A DNA stretch of 64,000 nucleotides from positions 868,001 to 932,000 of the forward strand of contig JABRWF010000003.1 of NCBI GenBank assembly GCA_018343915.1. The letters run 5' to 3'. The translations under genes and the position numbers were made by a program. How positions within the stretch are numbered: the stretch's first letter is position 1; every line of letters begins with the position of its first letter. The notes under the pieces are model-generated. The model saw only the letters and a list, made by a program, of their open reading frames with translations, was not told where the DNA came from and did no database searches. This DNA is from Agroathelia rolfsii. Taxonomy: Eukaryota > Basidiomycota > Agaricomycetes > Amylocorticiales > Amylocorticiaceae. This document shows, in pieces, positions 12,701 to 25,009 of this stretch.

Positions 12701-13709
12701 CTGGATCTCAAGATAGAACAGTTAGGGTATGGGACATCGATACCGGGGAGCTTGTGGATGGGCCATTTCAAGGCCACACTAGCTCGGTCTATTCGGTTGG
12801 ATTCTCTTTAGATGGTAAACAAGTTGTCTCGGGGTCACAAGATGGCACGGTTCGGGTCTGGCGTGTAAATATAGGCGAGTTTATCGTTGGCTTATTATCA
12901 ATGTCTGTGCTAACCTGAGTGCATCAGCCGGGGTCTCACTTGATAATGGACCACCTGTAGCATCTAACATAGAAAACGAGATGGCTGTAGTTGCCTCTAC
13001 GGCTGTAGGCGTACCTCTAGCCAATGGCTTCCGAAGCCACACCGACACAGTGACATCAGCCGAATTCTCTCCGGATGGTCATCGAGTTGTCACTGGCTCA
13101 AGCGACGGGACGGTGCGAGTATGGAGTGCCTTGACGGGTGAGCCTATTGCTGGACCATTTCGGAGCGACATTAGCAGCAATATTATACAAGTCGGGTTCT
13201 CACCTGATGGAAAGCAAGTCATCTCCGGGTTAGTAGATGGAAAGATCGTTGCTTGGAGCATAGATACGGGTGATGTTATCGACTCTAAACTGCCCCAACG
13301 TCTCAATATTAGTGGTATATCAATCGCATTCTCTTCTGACTTTCATCGGGCTGTCTCAGGCTCACACAAAGGGGAAGTTGAGATCTGGGATACAAGCACA
13401 GGCAAGCTTGTAGTTAGATTGCCTCGATCTCAGAACCATACATATTGGACTCTATCACTTCCATTCTCTCCTGACGGCAAACGAGTCGCCTCTGGATCAG
13501 CTGACAACACAGTCAAGATATGGGATGCTGATACGGGTAGGCTTGAAGTTGTACCACTCAAAGGCCACACATCCTGGGTCTCCGCAGTTGGATTCTCTCC
13601 TGATGGCGAACAGATTATTTCTGGATCAGGCGACAAAACAATTAGGATGTGGAGCGCGGAAACGGGAGCGCTTGTAGGTGGACCATTTCAAGGCCACCAG
13701 GATTCGATT

Positions 13710-13712
13710 TGA
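13710..13712 (+). other. In-frame TGA inside a WD40 repeat
   Basis: The frame continues unchanged on both sides (GHQDSI-stop-SLRFLPDGKRVVSGS). The position is one where these repeats usually have Trp or another hydrophobic residue before the S-x-x-F-x-PDG strand, so TGG to TGA is the simplest origin. The last two repeats and the C-terminal tail lie beyond it. Confidence 0.85.
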
Positions 13713-14319
13713 TCGCTCAGGTTCTTGCCTGATGGTAAACGAGTCGTGTCTGGCTCGAATGACAGAACAGTTAGGGTCTGGGACGCAAGTACGGGCGAGC
13801 TTGTTGCTGGACCATTCCAAGGCCACTCTGCTCCGGTCTGGTTAGTTGCGTCCTCGCCTAATGGCAACCAGGTGATTTCTAGTTCAGAAGATGGTGTAGT
13901 GTGCATGTGGTCAATTTCACATACTTTGGATTCTATTGCCTGTAAGTGTTTCCGCTAATACTGCTTTCAGTAGCTAATTTCAAGATCTATGGTACTTGAT
14001 ACGGTTTATTTTTCAGCATCTGGCCTGTCTACTAATGACTCCAATTTTAAATTCTTTACTAAATGTGTGTCTGTATAGTTTATTAGTTTCTACTTGTGCT
14101 GATTACGACCTAGCCCCTTCTACTTGTGGTCTTAGGTATTACAATGGCTGGATGCGCTCAAACGAAGATCCCGAAAAACTCCTATTCTGGACTCCCGAGG
14201 ATTTCTATCCGGATATTTCGCCCCCTTATAGGACTTTTGTCATAGCTCGAAACCCTCTTCGCTTGGATGTTTCCACGTTCTCGCATGGGGATACATGGGC
14301 ACAATGCTATAGGCCTTGA

Positions 14320-15189
14320 CATTTTGATTCTCAGGCCAACATTTGCTGTGTACGTCTAATCTAAATATCATTTTATTCCTAATTTGCACTTATACTCTAA
14401 TATCTTAGGGTTTGCTGTATCAAGTCTGTTTCTAGTTATCAGCGGCACGGGTTGGATTGAGTCGCCATTATTCTATTTTGATTCTTTATCCTTTGTATAT
14501 TCACACTATGACTACTTCCGTTACGAACGTGTTCTTGGATTTTCCGTCATGTGATCTGTTGATGATACGCATTCTTGGATTTTTTTTTTCTCTACTTTCT
14601 ATTTTTGAGGTTCCTTTTCGCTTGTATGTTTTCCCGCGTGGAATTAATTATCTATTTCATTATCATGCCATTTCCTTGATTGAATACTAGAGCCATCTGT
14701 AAATTATTGTATTGATTGAGCCACCTAAGCATTGCGCATCGAGAGCCTTATCTGCGCAACTGTTTTGACTTACGGGTTAGTGCGCGTATCTTGCCTGGAT
14801 AGTCGTATCACCTAACCTATCCTCTCTGTCTCTGGGAGAAAGATATCATCTCACGATGACGATTTATAACTGAAAGTTGCTCTACAGGTAACCTCTATGT
14901 TACATAGACATAGCTGTATAGAGGGTCAACACGTAAACCCATATTTCATCTTCCATAGTTCGATCAAATCCTACATCTAGACTACTGCTAACGCACTCAT
15001 GATAACAGTCGATCACCAATACTGGAGTCTAATTTCGTTACGTCCAACAATATATCTCGACGATTTGGATGACTGAGGATCCTTAGCGCATCTTTGTTTG
15101 CACTCACCAATCCCCACATCCCGGCGATCTCAATAACCGTGGGCATCTCCATACATGTGCGGCAGAAAGCCCATCTAGCAGTCCACCAT
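14320..15189. other. Intergenic with a duplicated esterase 3' flank
   Basis: No gene seen. The segment around 14869-14930 (ctgaaagttgctctacaggt...) resembles 22738-22800, which lies just downstream of carboxylesterase A. This suggests the esterase was duplicated with its downstream flank. Confidence 0.5.
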
Positions 15190-16680
15190 AGGCTGTGTAT
15201 ATCGTTGTACTGGCCACGGAGCCCTTGCGTAGATTGGCTGAATGCGCAGAACTAGATGATGGACTCACCCGAGTGACATTTGAGGTATGGCGGACGGATG
15301 TTGTCCAACGGGTGGGTGGCCATGATGGGCACACTATACGGATCATAGTGGCTGAGATGACGTCCTGGAGTCTAGTAGCAGTGATTGAACTAGCGGTAGG
15401 ATGAGGTGAGAAAAACATCGTTGCGGAGCGCACTATGATACTCACTTGATGAACAGAACCCAACGTCATTAGCAGGGCATAATGTCAAGTTGAAGACTCC
15501 CAATGTGACAGTGGCGAATGCATGGGGTGATTGTCACAAGTGATATTCTCTGTGATGGTAGTGCTTTTAGACAGGATGCCCCAGGTCGCGCCAACTCCTG
15601 TAATACCCTTGTCTGGGCGGGGCCCGCTGCATGGCCATAGGCCACATTGCCTAAGGCATAGATGCGTAGGTGGCTTATCCAGCAGTCACGACGCTCCATC
15701 AGGTGGACGTGATACTGGTACCGTCAATGATCATATATCGTGCAGCGTCGGCAATGTCAGCGAATCCAGAAGCCAAGACTGAGATAGGACAAAATCCTTT
15801 CCTCTGCTATGTTGTTGCTTATGTATGCCGTATTGGATATATTACTTCTGCAGGGGCAATGCCCCCTTATTAGATGTATAATAGAAAGTTCATTGCGCCA
15901 TGTTCGTAGCCATCGTAGTTAAACACTAAAAGGGCTATACAATGTAAATTTCTTGCTTTCGAACTAGCAAATAGCGCGAATACGAATCCGGCACCTACAT
16001 CATGGCCATCAATTGTCATCCTAGTTGGGTTGTTGCCGAAACTTGAAGCTGCAAAGGCTCTCAGAAAGGATTTGTGTGTTGGCATGAATAAAAGACAAAC
16101 CGTTGATGCTTGAAGCCTTTCTAAGGCGGCAATTCAATCGGTAATACCATGAATGCCTAAGATATTACTGCCAGGAGTTAAAAGAAATCCAAGCGTACTC
16201 AGCCGGAAGTTGATAGTCACCAAAACGATAGCGTCCTTGTGAGGCTGTACTCCCACCATCGACAGTAGGGTGCGGACTAGCGCTTAATCTAAATACAGAA
16301 TTACGAGCCTGCGGGGAAAATGGTATACAGAGCAGTCGTTAGTCTATGTATTGGACAAGGAGCGGGGTAATATTCAGATGAGGCCGACCTTCACTCAAGT
16401 TCGCAGGCTTGGTCCGCCAGTATGTCTCTGTATCCCATAGTGCTGATAACCAAGTTGCAAGTTGGCAGAGCTGAGGAATGCATCCAACTGGTTGTTAGAT
16501 TATTGCGTGCGAAGGAGCCAAAAAATCTTGTGATGGAAATGGAGGAAGCCGATATAGGCCAGGGTATTGCTCATGGATGAGTTGGCGAGATCCATTTCAT
16601 CTTGGGATGCGGAGGGACCGCTGAAAACGGAAGTGTTATTCGCAGACTACCAGCGTATGCAAATCGAGGGAGGTCAGACC
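15190..16680 (-). pseudogene. Degenerate type-B carboxylesterase relic
   Basis: A heavily mutated copy of the carboxylesterases at 22.8-25.0 and 25.9-28.2 kb, in the same orientation. The similarity runs in order. About 15250-15470 matches the region before and around the catalytic His, 15640-15790 matches the PGQAAYVP / YVIVDGTY region, and 15870-16085 matches the serine-motif region. About 16140-16290 matches the GNYGIADQ / LSTLGFLAI region, and 16390-16680 matches the middle of exon 1. The nucleophile motif GQSAG reads GHDVG, so the catalytic serine is gone, and stops and indels break every frame. No functional product is expected. Outer limits are approximate because similarity fades. Confidence 0.8.
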
Positions 16681-19396
16681 GGCGGGGTGACGGCAAAAGG
16701 AAGATGGTGTGAAGACAGGCATTGGGGGTGGAAGGCACATAGGTTCAGAGCGTGGTACGTCCTGAGGCTATTGGCAGCTTGTCATCTGATCATTTGCCAT
16801 CATGTCCGTTTGCTACTTATTCTCATTAGGCTACTCTATCGGAGTTCGGGACTGACTGACTGACTCAGACGCAGCAGCAGATGTAGTGTGCTGAAGTTGC
16901 GGTGGGGTGGTGCGGGCTTAGAGTTGGACGTTCAGCTCAACTTGGACTGCTAGTACGCGTTGCGTTGCAATGATGTCACGGTTCCGCTTGTTTTGTGAAG
17001 ATGCCAGTGGAGACACTCGAGATGATGTCGTTTGCGTTCACCATTCAAAATCACGTACACGCAAATGATCTTTGTATTGTTTTTGTCCCTCTCTCACACC
17101 TAGGAGCTTGTAGTCGCGAGCTGATAAAGAACGTAAAGCGTAATATAAAGTAAGGGTGGGAAGAAGCATTACGAATTACAGATCACCACCAGCCTGAGTG
17201 GATCAATCTTCCGAAAAAACTTCTACAGCGTTTAGGGGTTTTGCAAGCTCATGTGGAACTGCCTTCCGCTGCTGTCTCTGCCTCTGCATCGACGCGTTCG
17301 CATTGCTACTTGTTATGGCTCACTCTGAATGTTTCTTTCTCTAATCTTGATACTTGCTTACGTCTCGTCAACACATCTGTGGAAGGATGGTACTCATGAG
17401 TAGGTGCTTCCAGTAGTTCGTACACGTAAGCTCACTCTAATTGATCCGATTCAATACTCTGATTGATAGCGAAGGCATACGATAACACATATGAACGGCG
17501 GTGCCTCGCACTATTCTTATTTACTATGCGGATGTACGTATTGATAACGTTTTGATTTTTCATGCGTCCGATGTGTGATCATCAGTCGCATGCATCACTC
17601 CAGCTTGTTCAGTAAGTCCCATTTGTAAGACACGCTTACGAGCTATTCAATCCAGCCCGACAGGGACACTTCCAGTAATTTTGATAAGCCTGAAAATACT
17701 GCTCTCACTATACAATCACCACAGAAAATTTTCTCATCGGCCGCTAGTGATCCCCAAGGACCTCCTCTTATACAGGACATGGGTGCCGCCAACCGTGTGG
17801 ATGTATGCGAGAAACATGTATTGCTAACGGCAGCACAAACATGGAGTTAGAACTCACGAGAAAATCACCCAATTGGCAGACTAATCCAAACCATCCTAAT
17901 ATCCAGGTCATTTTTGCACTGTCTGCGTTCTCGCAGTAAAGTTTGCTGCTGAAAGGCCAATCGTTATGATATTACTCGTGCCATACTACTGGAATACATT
18001 TAAAATCTCACGGGAGGATTAGACGTGTTCATGGGCTGCCAGACATGTACGATTGGGAGGACTACCCGCAGGAAATTTTTAACGTTCCTACGCTTAACAA
18101 TCCACATAGCATAAATCATGCTTTCCATAAGGTTGCAAGGCAGGTTATTCTATTATGTTCAAGCGCCGAGCATTAAACTTGCTTTTGCGTCTCGATAGAA
18201 CGTTCTCTGAGTTGGACGGAGTAAGTACGGCTAATACAATAGAATATTATGGAGAAGAGCTTTCAAACGTCGTGCACGAATAGGCCATAGAGAACGGGAA
18301 ACTGTCTTCCCATTTAGCCCCGATGCTACCGTTGAAGCCGTGAAAAGTGAGTTTATATAGAGTACACTTGACGCCAAAGTAGTAGCTGCGCCTCCAGGCA
18401 TTGGCGAAAAAGTGCAAAACTTCCTGGACAACGAGGAGAGGATAGCGTCATCTATATATATTTTGGCACAAATTTCTGGTATGACTGGCTGGACCCAAGA
18501 CATGATGCATGATGGCCTTGATGAAGACGTGGGTCCGTAAAATTTCTCGTACACTGGCATTCTTCCATCGCCCACTGGAACCCGGATGCTACTAGTAGTG
18601 TGTACTGCTGCTGCGAGTATTTATTATCATGGTATATGCCGTAAACCTTGTGTTTCCTCTACGGTTTATATCCCAACCTCCTTCAATCAGATCACTTGCA
18701 AAATTTCTGCAGGTCTTTCACATCTAATCTGCTAAAGGCTTGATTTTGACACACCAGTATCAACTGCCCGCGCATGAGCTCTGTATGTAATAAGACATTC
18801 GGTACTAGACGATTGTCGCCTTGGTGAACTTGTCTATTTCTATCTTTGGCACCTATCACGAGATTATCTTGTATATCTTCTTTGCTCTCATCGAAGACTA
18901 TTGTATTCTGCCAAGGTCGTGGTGTTGACAGCTACCATGTTTTCTTGACATCAGCACTATCTACATTTACAAGGAAGAATACTGTAGCGCTCAGGCCAAA
19001 ACGGAACATGCGGGAATTGCACCACGCACACATGGTTGAACTATCCGTCCCATTATCTAGCTTATAAAGGTCCTAACAATACCTGCCAGTGTTTCTGGAA
19101 ACATGTTACCCCAGCTCAGCCAGATTGTTCCATGATTGCTCAGCCAGTTCATTTCCGTGATTATTGGTCACATCCGTTACAAACACCAGGTTTTGTGTGC
19201 CAGTGCCGTAGTCATTGTATCAATTTGTATGTGCCTTGAGCCTCATTTCCCTCCTCCATCAAGTTTCTTCCCGGCCTCTGAGTATCATAGTTCAAGAGTC
19301 TTTAGAGCAGGGAATAAAGAGGTCCACGGCTGTGACCAATTTTTGATGCTTGCCATGATCACCCTTTTGACTATCATAGCTCTTATAGCTTGAAGC
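16681..19396. other. Gene-poor stretch with a possible coding relic
   Basis: No intact gene found. On the plus strand at about 18305-18538 one frame reads FPFSPDATVEAVKSEF, a TAG stop at about 18358, then VVAAPPGIGEKVQNFLDNEE and SSIYILAQISGMTGW, which looks like a former coding exon. I do not recognise the family. The rest shows nothing. Confidence 0.4.
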
Positions 19397-22016
19397 CTGA
19401 ATGCTGACGACACACATTCGGCAGCATTTGAGATTACTCAGACCGACATTCCAAGAACAACCACACCTCCCAGCAGGCATCTTGAAAATTTATCGATTAT
19501 TCAGGCTGAACTTGAACGCATCGCCGTTCAAAACACACCCGTCCGCACCAATTCTTCGTCGCGGATCCATACGCCACCTACCCAGTCCCAAAACTCAAAC
19601 TAGGATCAGCGCGTACTTCCGACGCTTACAGATCAAGCTGCACACGCGTCGGAGGAGCGCGCTAAAGCACTTCTTCTGGGAACCATTACGAAATTAGACA
19701 TGGAGAAGATACTTCAGGAGGAGATCAACGGTGCTATTAGGATGGGCACCAATTTCTGTGAAACTTGCATGGCAATTCCTGAATCTGCCCATCCCCACCA
19801 GATTAAACAACGGCTACAGGAAATAGTCAACTCATGGCTCCCCGTATTCCAGAAATGGTCAGCCCAGAACAACGTCAACAAGGGGGAAAACACTTAGAGT
19901 GACGCTAGTGACAAGAAGCTTAGCGAATCAGAAATGTACAAACCCCTGGCCAAACTCCTGAATTCCATAGCCAAAGTAGCATTCGCCCCCAATCACTTCT
20001 GCCCATGCTTTCGTGATGTTGTTGATTAACACGCTCAGACTGTCGCATCTGACAACCGAGACGACATGGATGGCAGGCCCGACCTTGTCCAAGGAGTCCT
20101 CAGCATTTCGGGGATCATTCACTGGAACGATGTCGAGTTTATCGTTGAATGCAAACCTCAGCCAGGCCTACTTCATAGTGCAGTAATGCAGCTATGTCGA
20201 TACGCTCGCTCTACATTTATTCATCAACTTCATCGTAATCACGTCTATTCACTCACTATCTGTGGTACTCAGGCTACCTTTGTTCGTTTTGATCGCTCCG
20301 AGATAGCTCACTCATCTAGCTTTGAACTATCCAAATCTGAGGGCCTGTACAAGTTTGTTGAAGCCATAGCTGGCTTGTTTACACTTAGCGCCGAGGATTT
20401 TGGATATGACACCCATTTTTCTTTCTTCCCACAGCCTAAAGGAACGCCGAAAGATCGTCTGAAATATCGACAGTGGCGATACACCCAAGATTCAAACGGC
20501 CAGCAATGGCGTATCATGGAGATCATATGCCAACGTAAATGCTTGATTGGACGTGCTACCGCCATCTTGCTACTTCCCAAGATCGGTGCACCTCGCACCC
20601 AACGCGTGATCAAGATCATCTGGAAACCTATATCTCGTCCACACAAAGGTGATAATTTGAGGATGTTCCAAGACAACAGAGGAATCTGCCAATGTGAATG
20701 GATGTACACCGATGTTTCTACGGCTCTTCCAAAAGATCTTTGCTTAGAGGACTCAGCCATCCAGAGGTTTTTCTTCCTAGCCGTGAAACCTGAGGTGTTT
20801 GCTAAAGATATGTCACTGATAACCGGTAACGTATCAGCTTCTCACTCTACATATATGAACCATATCAAGGCAGGGCTTCGGCACAAGCAAGTTCGACCTC
20901 ATCCTCCAGAGACGCGAGTCAAATGCGTGGTCATCATGGGGGAAGGGACATCGTTGTGGCGAATCACTCGTCTTTTGCATTTGCTGATTGTGTTACGCAA
21001 CGCTCTAATTGGTGCGACATCTTTCCTCAAAAGCCACAGTTGAATATTTATCTCAATTGCGATTGTAGGATTTGCTTATATTGTGGAAAGGGGCAAGATA
21101 CACCGGGATATAAGCGAGGGGAATATTCTCTGCGACATATTGGATGATCAGCTTGAGAAGAGCAATGTAGGCGATGACAGTGAATTGAGTAGCGATGAAA
21201 GTGGTCAACTTGAAGACGGCGGCGACGATGAAGAGGATGAAATCGACGAAGAAAATGAGAGTTCCAGTGACAAGGACTATGTGGAGAAATCGCGCACTAG
21301 GCGGAAATCCTTGGCTCCCATTAGGACAGATGACAGCTCGGACGCACATCAGAAGAATCAAAAGCTCATCGATGTCTATGGCTTTCTAGATACTTACGAG
21401 TTCCCAAAGGAGGAAGAGCTAGCTAGGTAAGCGAAGTTTTTATCAATCCTGATCACTTGACTCAGAATACCTCTTTAGCGTTTCGTCGCTCGAGGATTAT
21501 GTCGCAAGGCGTTACCGAAACCAGAAGGACATCGGGAAAATCTACGACTTGGAGTTTATGGTTGACGAAATACGACTAAATATTCCCCCAAAAGGCAGGG
21601 AACGAACGGTAATACTTTCGATAGCCAGGCTGAGCGCTCGCAGATGACATTGAAAAAAAATTCACTCATAGGGTACACCGGCTTTCATCTCTAGTCAGCT
21701 TTTGCTTCCATCGGAATCGGTGCAACACAGATACATACACGATCTAGAGTCGTTTCTCTGGGTGCTTGTCTGGCAAATCATTACGCATACATATGATAGT
21801 GAAAGCAGCTTGGATGCAGCAGCGTTCAGAATTGGTACGAAGCTTTGCAATCGCGACGATGAGTCTCTCGCAGAGTCCGAGCGAGGCTTCATATCATTTT
21901 CTAGTGATATAGATAAGATCAGGCTCATACGCAACGGCTGGGATATGGGAGTGGTACACCATATTGTCCAGAGATTCGCACTTGCTCTTCAGGAGCATAT
22001 CTACATCAAAACCTGA
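19397..22016 (+). pseudogene. FunK1 fungal-type protein kinase frame with three in-frame stops
   Basis: FunK1 kinases are a basidiomycete-expanded family of uncertain function. One frame runs from about 19397 to 21011, then exons 21069-21426, 21479-21608 and 21672-22016. Family features: MYKPLAKLLNSIAK, the segment DNRDDMDGRPDLVQG, VEFIVECKPQPG, LCRYARSTFIHQ, MGEGTSLWRITRLLHLL, catalytic loop KIHRDISEGNIL (spliced over 21011/21069), GTPAFISSQLL and YIHDLESFLWVLVW. A long acidic insert (21150-21290) follows the catalytic loop and no clear D-[FLY]-[GD] motif is visible, so the kinase may be atypical. TAG 19601-19603, TAG 19895-19897 and TAA 20027-20029 are in the same frame as the coding sequence on both sides. 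Short introns could hide one or two of them (for example 19972-20035), but the first has no good donor nearby. Probably a pseudogene or a 5'-shortened gene. Confidence 0.75.
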
Positions 22017-22832
22017 TCTTACCTTCCGCTCTCAAGCTTCAGATTACCGGCACTCAACTATCTGCGGATAATTCGGCTACTCCTTGGGAAATCATTTACT
22101 CAGTCATTCAGATTTTTTATCAACAAATCATGGTATTGCAGGAGAGGGAATGAGCTGTAAGTCACTTTTTGACTCTGATGTGTCTGTGTGTAAGCCTCAT
22201 AATTGTTTAACGATTAGACATCGACTGCCTCAATCTGACGAAAGGAGTGTTGTTCCCAGTCAACTCCAGATACATGTACAAGACATACACTTGCTAAAGA
22301 AGTAACTGTAGAAAAGAGAGAGAGAAAAGCACACAACAGTCTTCTCCAGTTCATTTAGCAATGAAATTGAACAGAAATATTGCACTCTCCCTCAACTGCC
22401 GGGCAGTGCCAGCGCCGACCACACTCGCTTGTTCGTTTCCACCTACCCACCGCACCCCCTGGCCACCTCTCGGACTCTTACTTTATTTCCCGAGGCATTA
22501 TCACTAATTCAGTTCAATCAAGTGTTTATCCTATTTTTCACATCGCTTTTAGCTCAAATTACGAGTTGATGCCCCTTATAATACCTTTCACATTGACTAA
22601 GGCGCCATAATAGTGTGCAAAAAGAACTTTTATGCATAATTATTCTCAATTTTCAAGTCGGTACGTATCTCTTGCTCGTTGCTCGGCCTATAGTCATTAC
22701 CTCTACAAAGAAGGTGCTTTTACAATGATGCTCTGTGGCTGGAAATTGCTCTACCAGTAACCACTATCATACAGTAGGCTTAGCCGTACAGATATGTATC
22801 CTATGATCGATAGGGTGCTACTTTTGAACCAC
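22017..22832. other. Intergenic, no gene supported
   Basis: Convergent 3' regions of the FunK1 frame and carboxylesterase A. It contains the flank (about 22738-22800) that resembles 14869-14930. Nothing else seen. Confidence 0.6.
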
Positions 22833-25009
22833 CTACGCCGCGTCACTTACATAATGATCATAATAGTCAATTGGCAACCCTAGAGTCTCGCACTGCGCCA
22901 GCTCCAAAAACGTATCCTGCTGGTCCGGATAATTCAACCTTCTCAGTGTATCATTACCCGTAGTCACCGGCTTCCACGTCCCACTGGCCGCAATGTCTGC
23001 AGACGTGTTCGTGTATCCACGCACGGCCAGGTACTCTGGATCCGGATTCGGATTGTGAGTACGGAAGAAGCTCGTCCAGTAATCCATCACAAGCTGCGTA
23101 AAGGGTAGATCATACTGGTCGCGGAACTCGACCCCGAATTGGCCAAAGGTGCCAAACTCGATGATAAGGTCACCCGAGTGGCATTTGAAGTATGGCAGGC
23201 TCGGGTCTCCCAGCGGATGGGTATCCGTGATGGGCGCATCGCACACGGGCCGGTTGGGGTCCCATCCAGAAGTCTGGTAGGAGCGATCGAACTGGTAGTA
23301 GAACGCGGTCGGGAACACGCCGTTGCGGACGGCGCTGTGGACGGTTGCCTGGTCGATGCAACGGAACTGGACGTCGGTGGCGAGACGCGATGTCAGGTTG
23401 AAGACGTCCAGAGTGGCGTTGGAACCCGTCGGTAGAGGGAATAGATCCGTGTCGGCGATGACTGTCTCGGCGATGGTGGCGTTCTCGTAGAGGTTTCCCC
23501 AGATGGCGTCGTCTCTCGTGCTACCCTCAGCTGGGTACGTGAGGCCCGCTGCACCGTCGTCAGCCATGTTACCCCAGAGCACGGGTACGTAGGCGGCTTG
23601 TCCAGGCGTTGTGACGTTCAGACGGACGGATGTGATGTAGGTGCCGTCAACGATCACGTATCGTGCAACGTCGGCGAGGTTGACAAGCTCGGAAGCTGAG
23701 ACCGCGTTAAGGCACGACACTTCCTCTGCTGTACTGTTGTTTGTGCATCCGGTATCAGATAATATTGGCTCAGCAGCGACGGTGTATTCCTCCTCCGGAG
23801 TATAGTAAAGGGAGTATGACGTGCCATAGTCGTAACCACCAAGGTTCGACGCTGGGAGAGCTGCAGAGAACAAACCTCTCGCCTTGGGACTAGCGAGCAG
23901 CGCGCGTACGGATCCGGCACCGGCGCTCTGACCGTTAATAGTCACCCTAGATGGGTCACCGCCGAAAGCTACAAAGGCTATGAGAAAGGAATGACACATA
24001 TGATTTAAAGAGGAAACGAACCCTTGATGTTTTGTTGCACCCATTCTAAAGCAGTAATCTGGTCAGCAATGCCATAGTTGCCCGTGATGTTCGTCCCAGG
24101 AATGGCGAGGAACCCAAGTGTGCTCAATCGGTAGTTGATAGTCACCAAAACAACGTCGCCGCGCGAGGCCATGTTTCCTCCATCGATGGTGGGGTCCGCG
24201 CCTGTGCCAGACGTATAGGCGCCACCGTGAATCCAGAAGACGACGGGCCGCAGATCCGCCTCCGTATCAGTTGAAGAAGGAAGATGCGGCGTGAAGATGT
24301 TCAGGTATAAGCAATCTTCGCTAAAGTCCTCAGACCCAGTCTGCCAGCATATGTCTCCCCACTCTGTGGCGTCGATGATTGAGTTGCGGGTCGGCGAAAC
24401 CGAGGAATATACCCAGCGGGCGGGATTGTCGGAGTAAGGGATACCGAGGAATCGGAAACTCTTGTGGTCGCGGTAGCCAACGTATGTGTTACCAGTGGAG
24501 GAACTGGTGACGTTCACTTCATTCTGGAATGTGGCAATGCTGGTGGAGACGACAGTGCCATTCGCTGACTGTGTGCAAATAGCGGGGAGTATGCCGGTCG
24601 CGTTCGATTTCCCCGAGTATTGTAACGATCCGCTATGCACCGATGCGGTAACCACGCCGTCAGAGAGCCAGAATCCCTGTGTGGACGATGCGCTCTTCCT
24701 GTACAAGGCATACTCAAGCTCAGGAGCCAGGTCTGCCTGCGCTGCCTTGGCAGATTTAGTACTAAGCAATGATTCGCCAAGGTTTGCGCAACTTGCGCTA
24801 GCTGCCGCATATGAGAGTGGCGTGTTTAGGAGTAGGAAGCTGGCATGATTGGCATCATCGGTCCAGTTCAGATTGTTGTGAAAGAGTTGAGTGATTGAGG
24901 AACCGATCTGGTCAGGAGTACCGCGTTTGACTGCGTCTACGGAACCGAGGACGCCGAATGCAAAACCAAGAGAAAATATGCCTGGAAGAACAATATGCAT
25001 TGTCTTCAT
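22833..25009 (-). CDS. Secreted type-B carboxylesterase/lipase A
   Basis: Secreted serine hydrolase acting on ester bonds; the substrate is unknown. Two exons, 25009-24022 and 23968-22833, 707 aa, GT-AG intron. Signal peptide MKTMHIVLPGIFSLGFAF... . Residues about 30-165 form an extra N-terminal domain with spaced cysteines (CANLGESL, FWLSDG, LPAICTQS) that recalls a C-type-lectin-like fold. The COesterase domain follows: oxyanion motif HGGAYTSGTG, second signature EDCLYLNIF, nucleophile GQSAG with Ser344, an acidic NMADDG segment, and the likely catalytic His in CHSGDL. Many N-glycosylation sequons. It is about 150 aa longer than a plain fungal type-B esterase because of the extra domain. 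Tandem neighbour of esterase B, and a decayed third copy lies 7.9 kb away. Confidence 0.92.

Larger units (their letters stand above)
8882..14319 (+). pseudogene. C2-NACHT-WD40 (NLR-like) gene with frame breaks and an internal stop
   Basis: STAND-type signalling protein, in fungi linked to self/non-self recognition. The order is: C2-like N-terminus (GSFYVVVTIDDG; HMTIQVWARRTMGEDSLVGE), a helical region, NACHT NTPase with Walker A GVAGCGKSAVA, Walker B ILIVIDALDES and sensor FLITSRPE (10.3-10.8 kb), then WD40 repeats. I count seven repeats before and seven after a linker at 12.86-13.04 kb, so two seven-bladed propellers, then a family-type tail (LLFWTPEDF... HGDTWAQC) at 14136-14319. Main exon pieces: 8882-8924, 8987-9182, 9238-9542, 9599-9649, 9708-9900, 9954-10130, 10190-11720, 11759-12862, 12928-13941, 14017-14068, 14136-14319. 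Problems: frame change inside the C2 part near 9060; phase mismatch across 10131-10189; a 38-nt intron or frameshift at 11721-11758; another frame change at 12863-12927; in-frame TGA at 13710-13712. Most likely decayed or a disrupted allele. Confidence 0.8.

Noticed and set aside
12000..13930. Regularly spaced short repeats that could suggest a CRISPR-like array
   Set aside because: They are WD40 codons (about 43 residues per unit) in a coding frame; a CRISPR array is not expected in a fungus.
15195..15782. Plus-strand open stretches over the esterase relic
   Set aside because: They are antisense shadows of the degenerate carboxylesterase, with no motif of their own.
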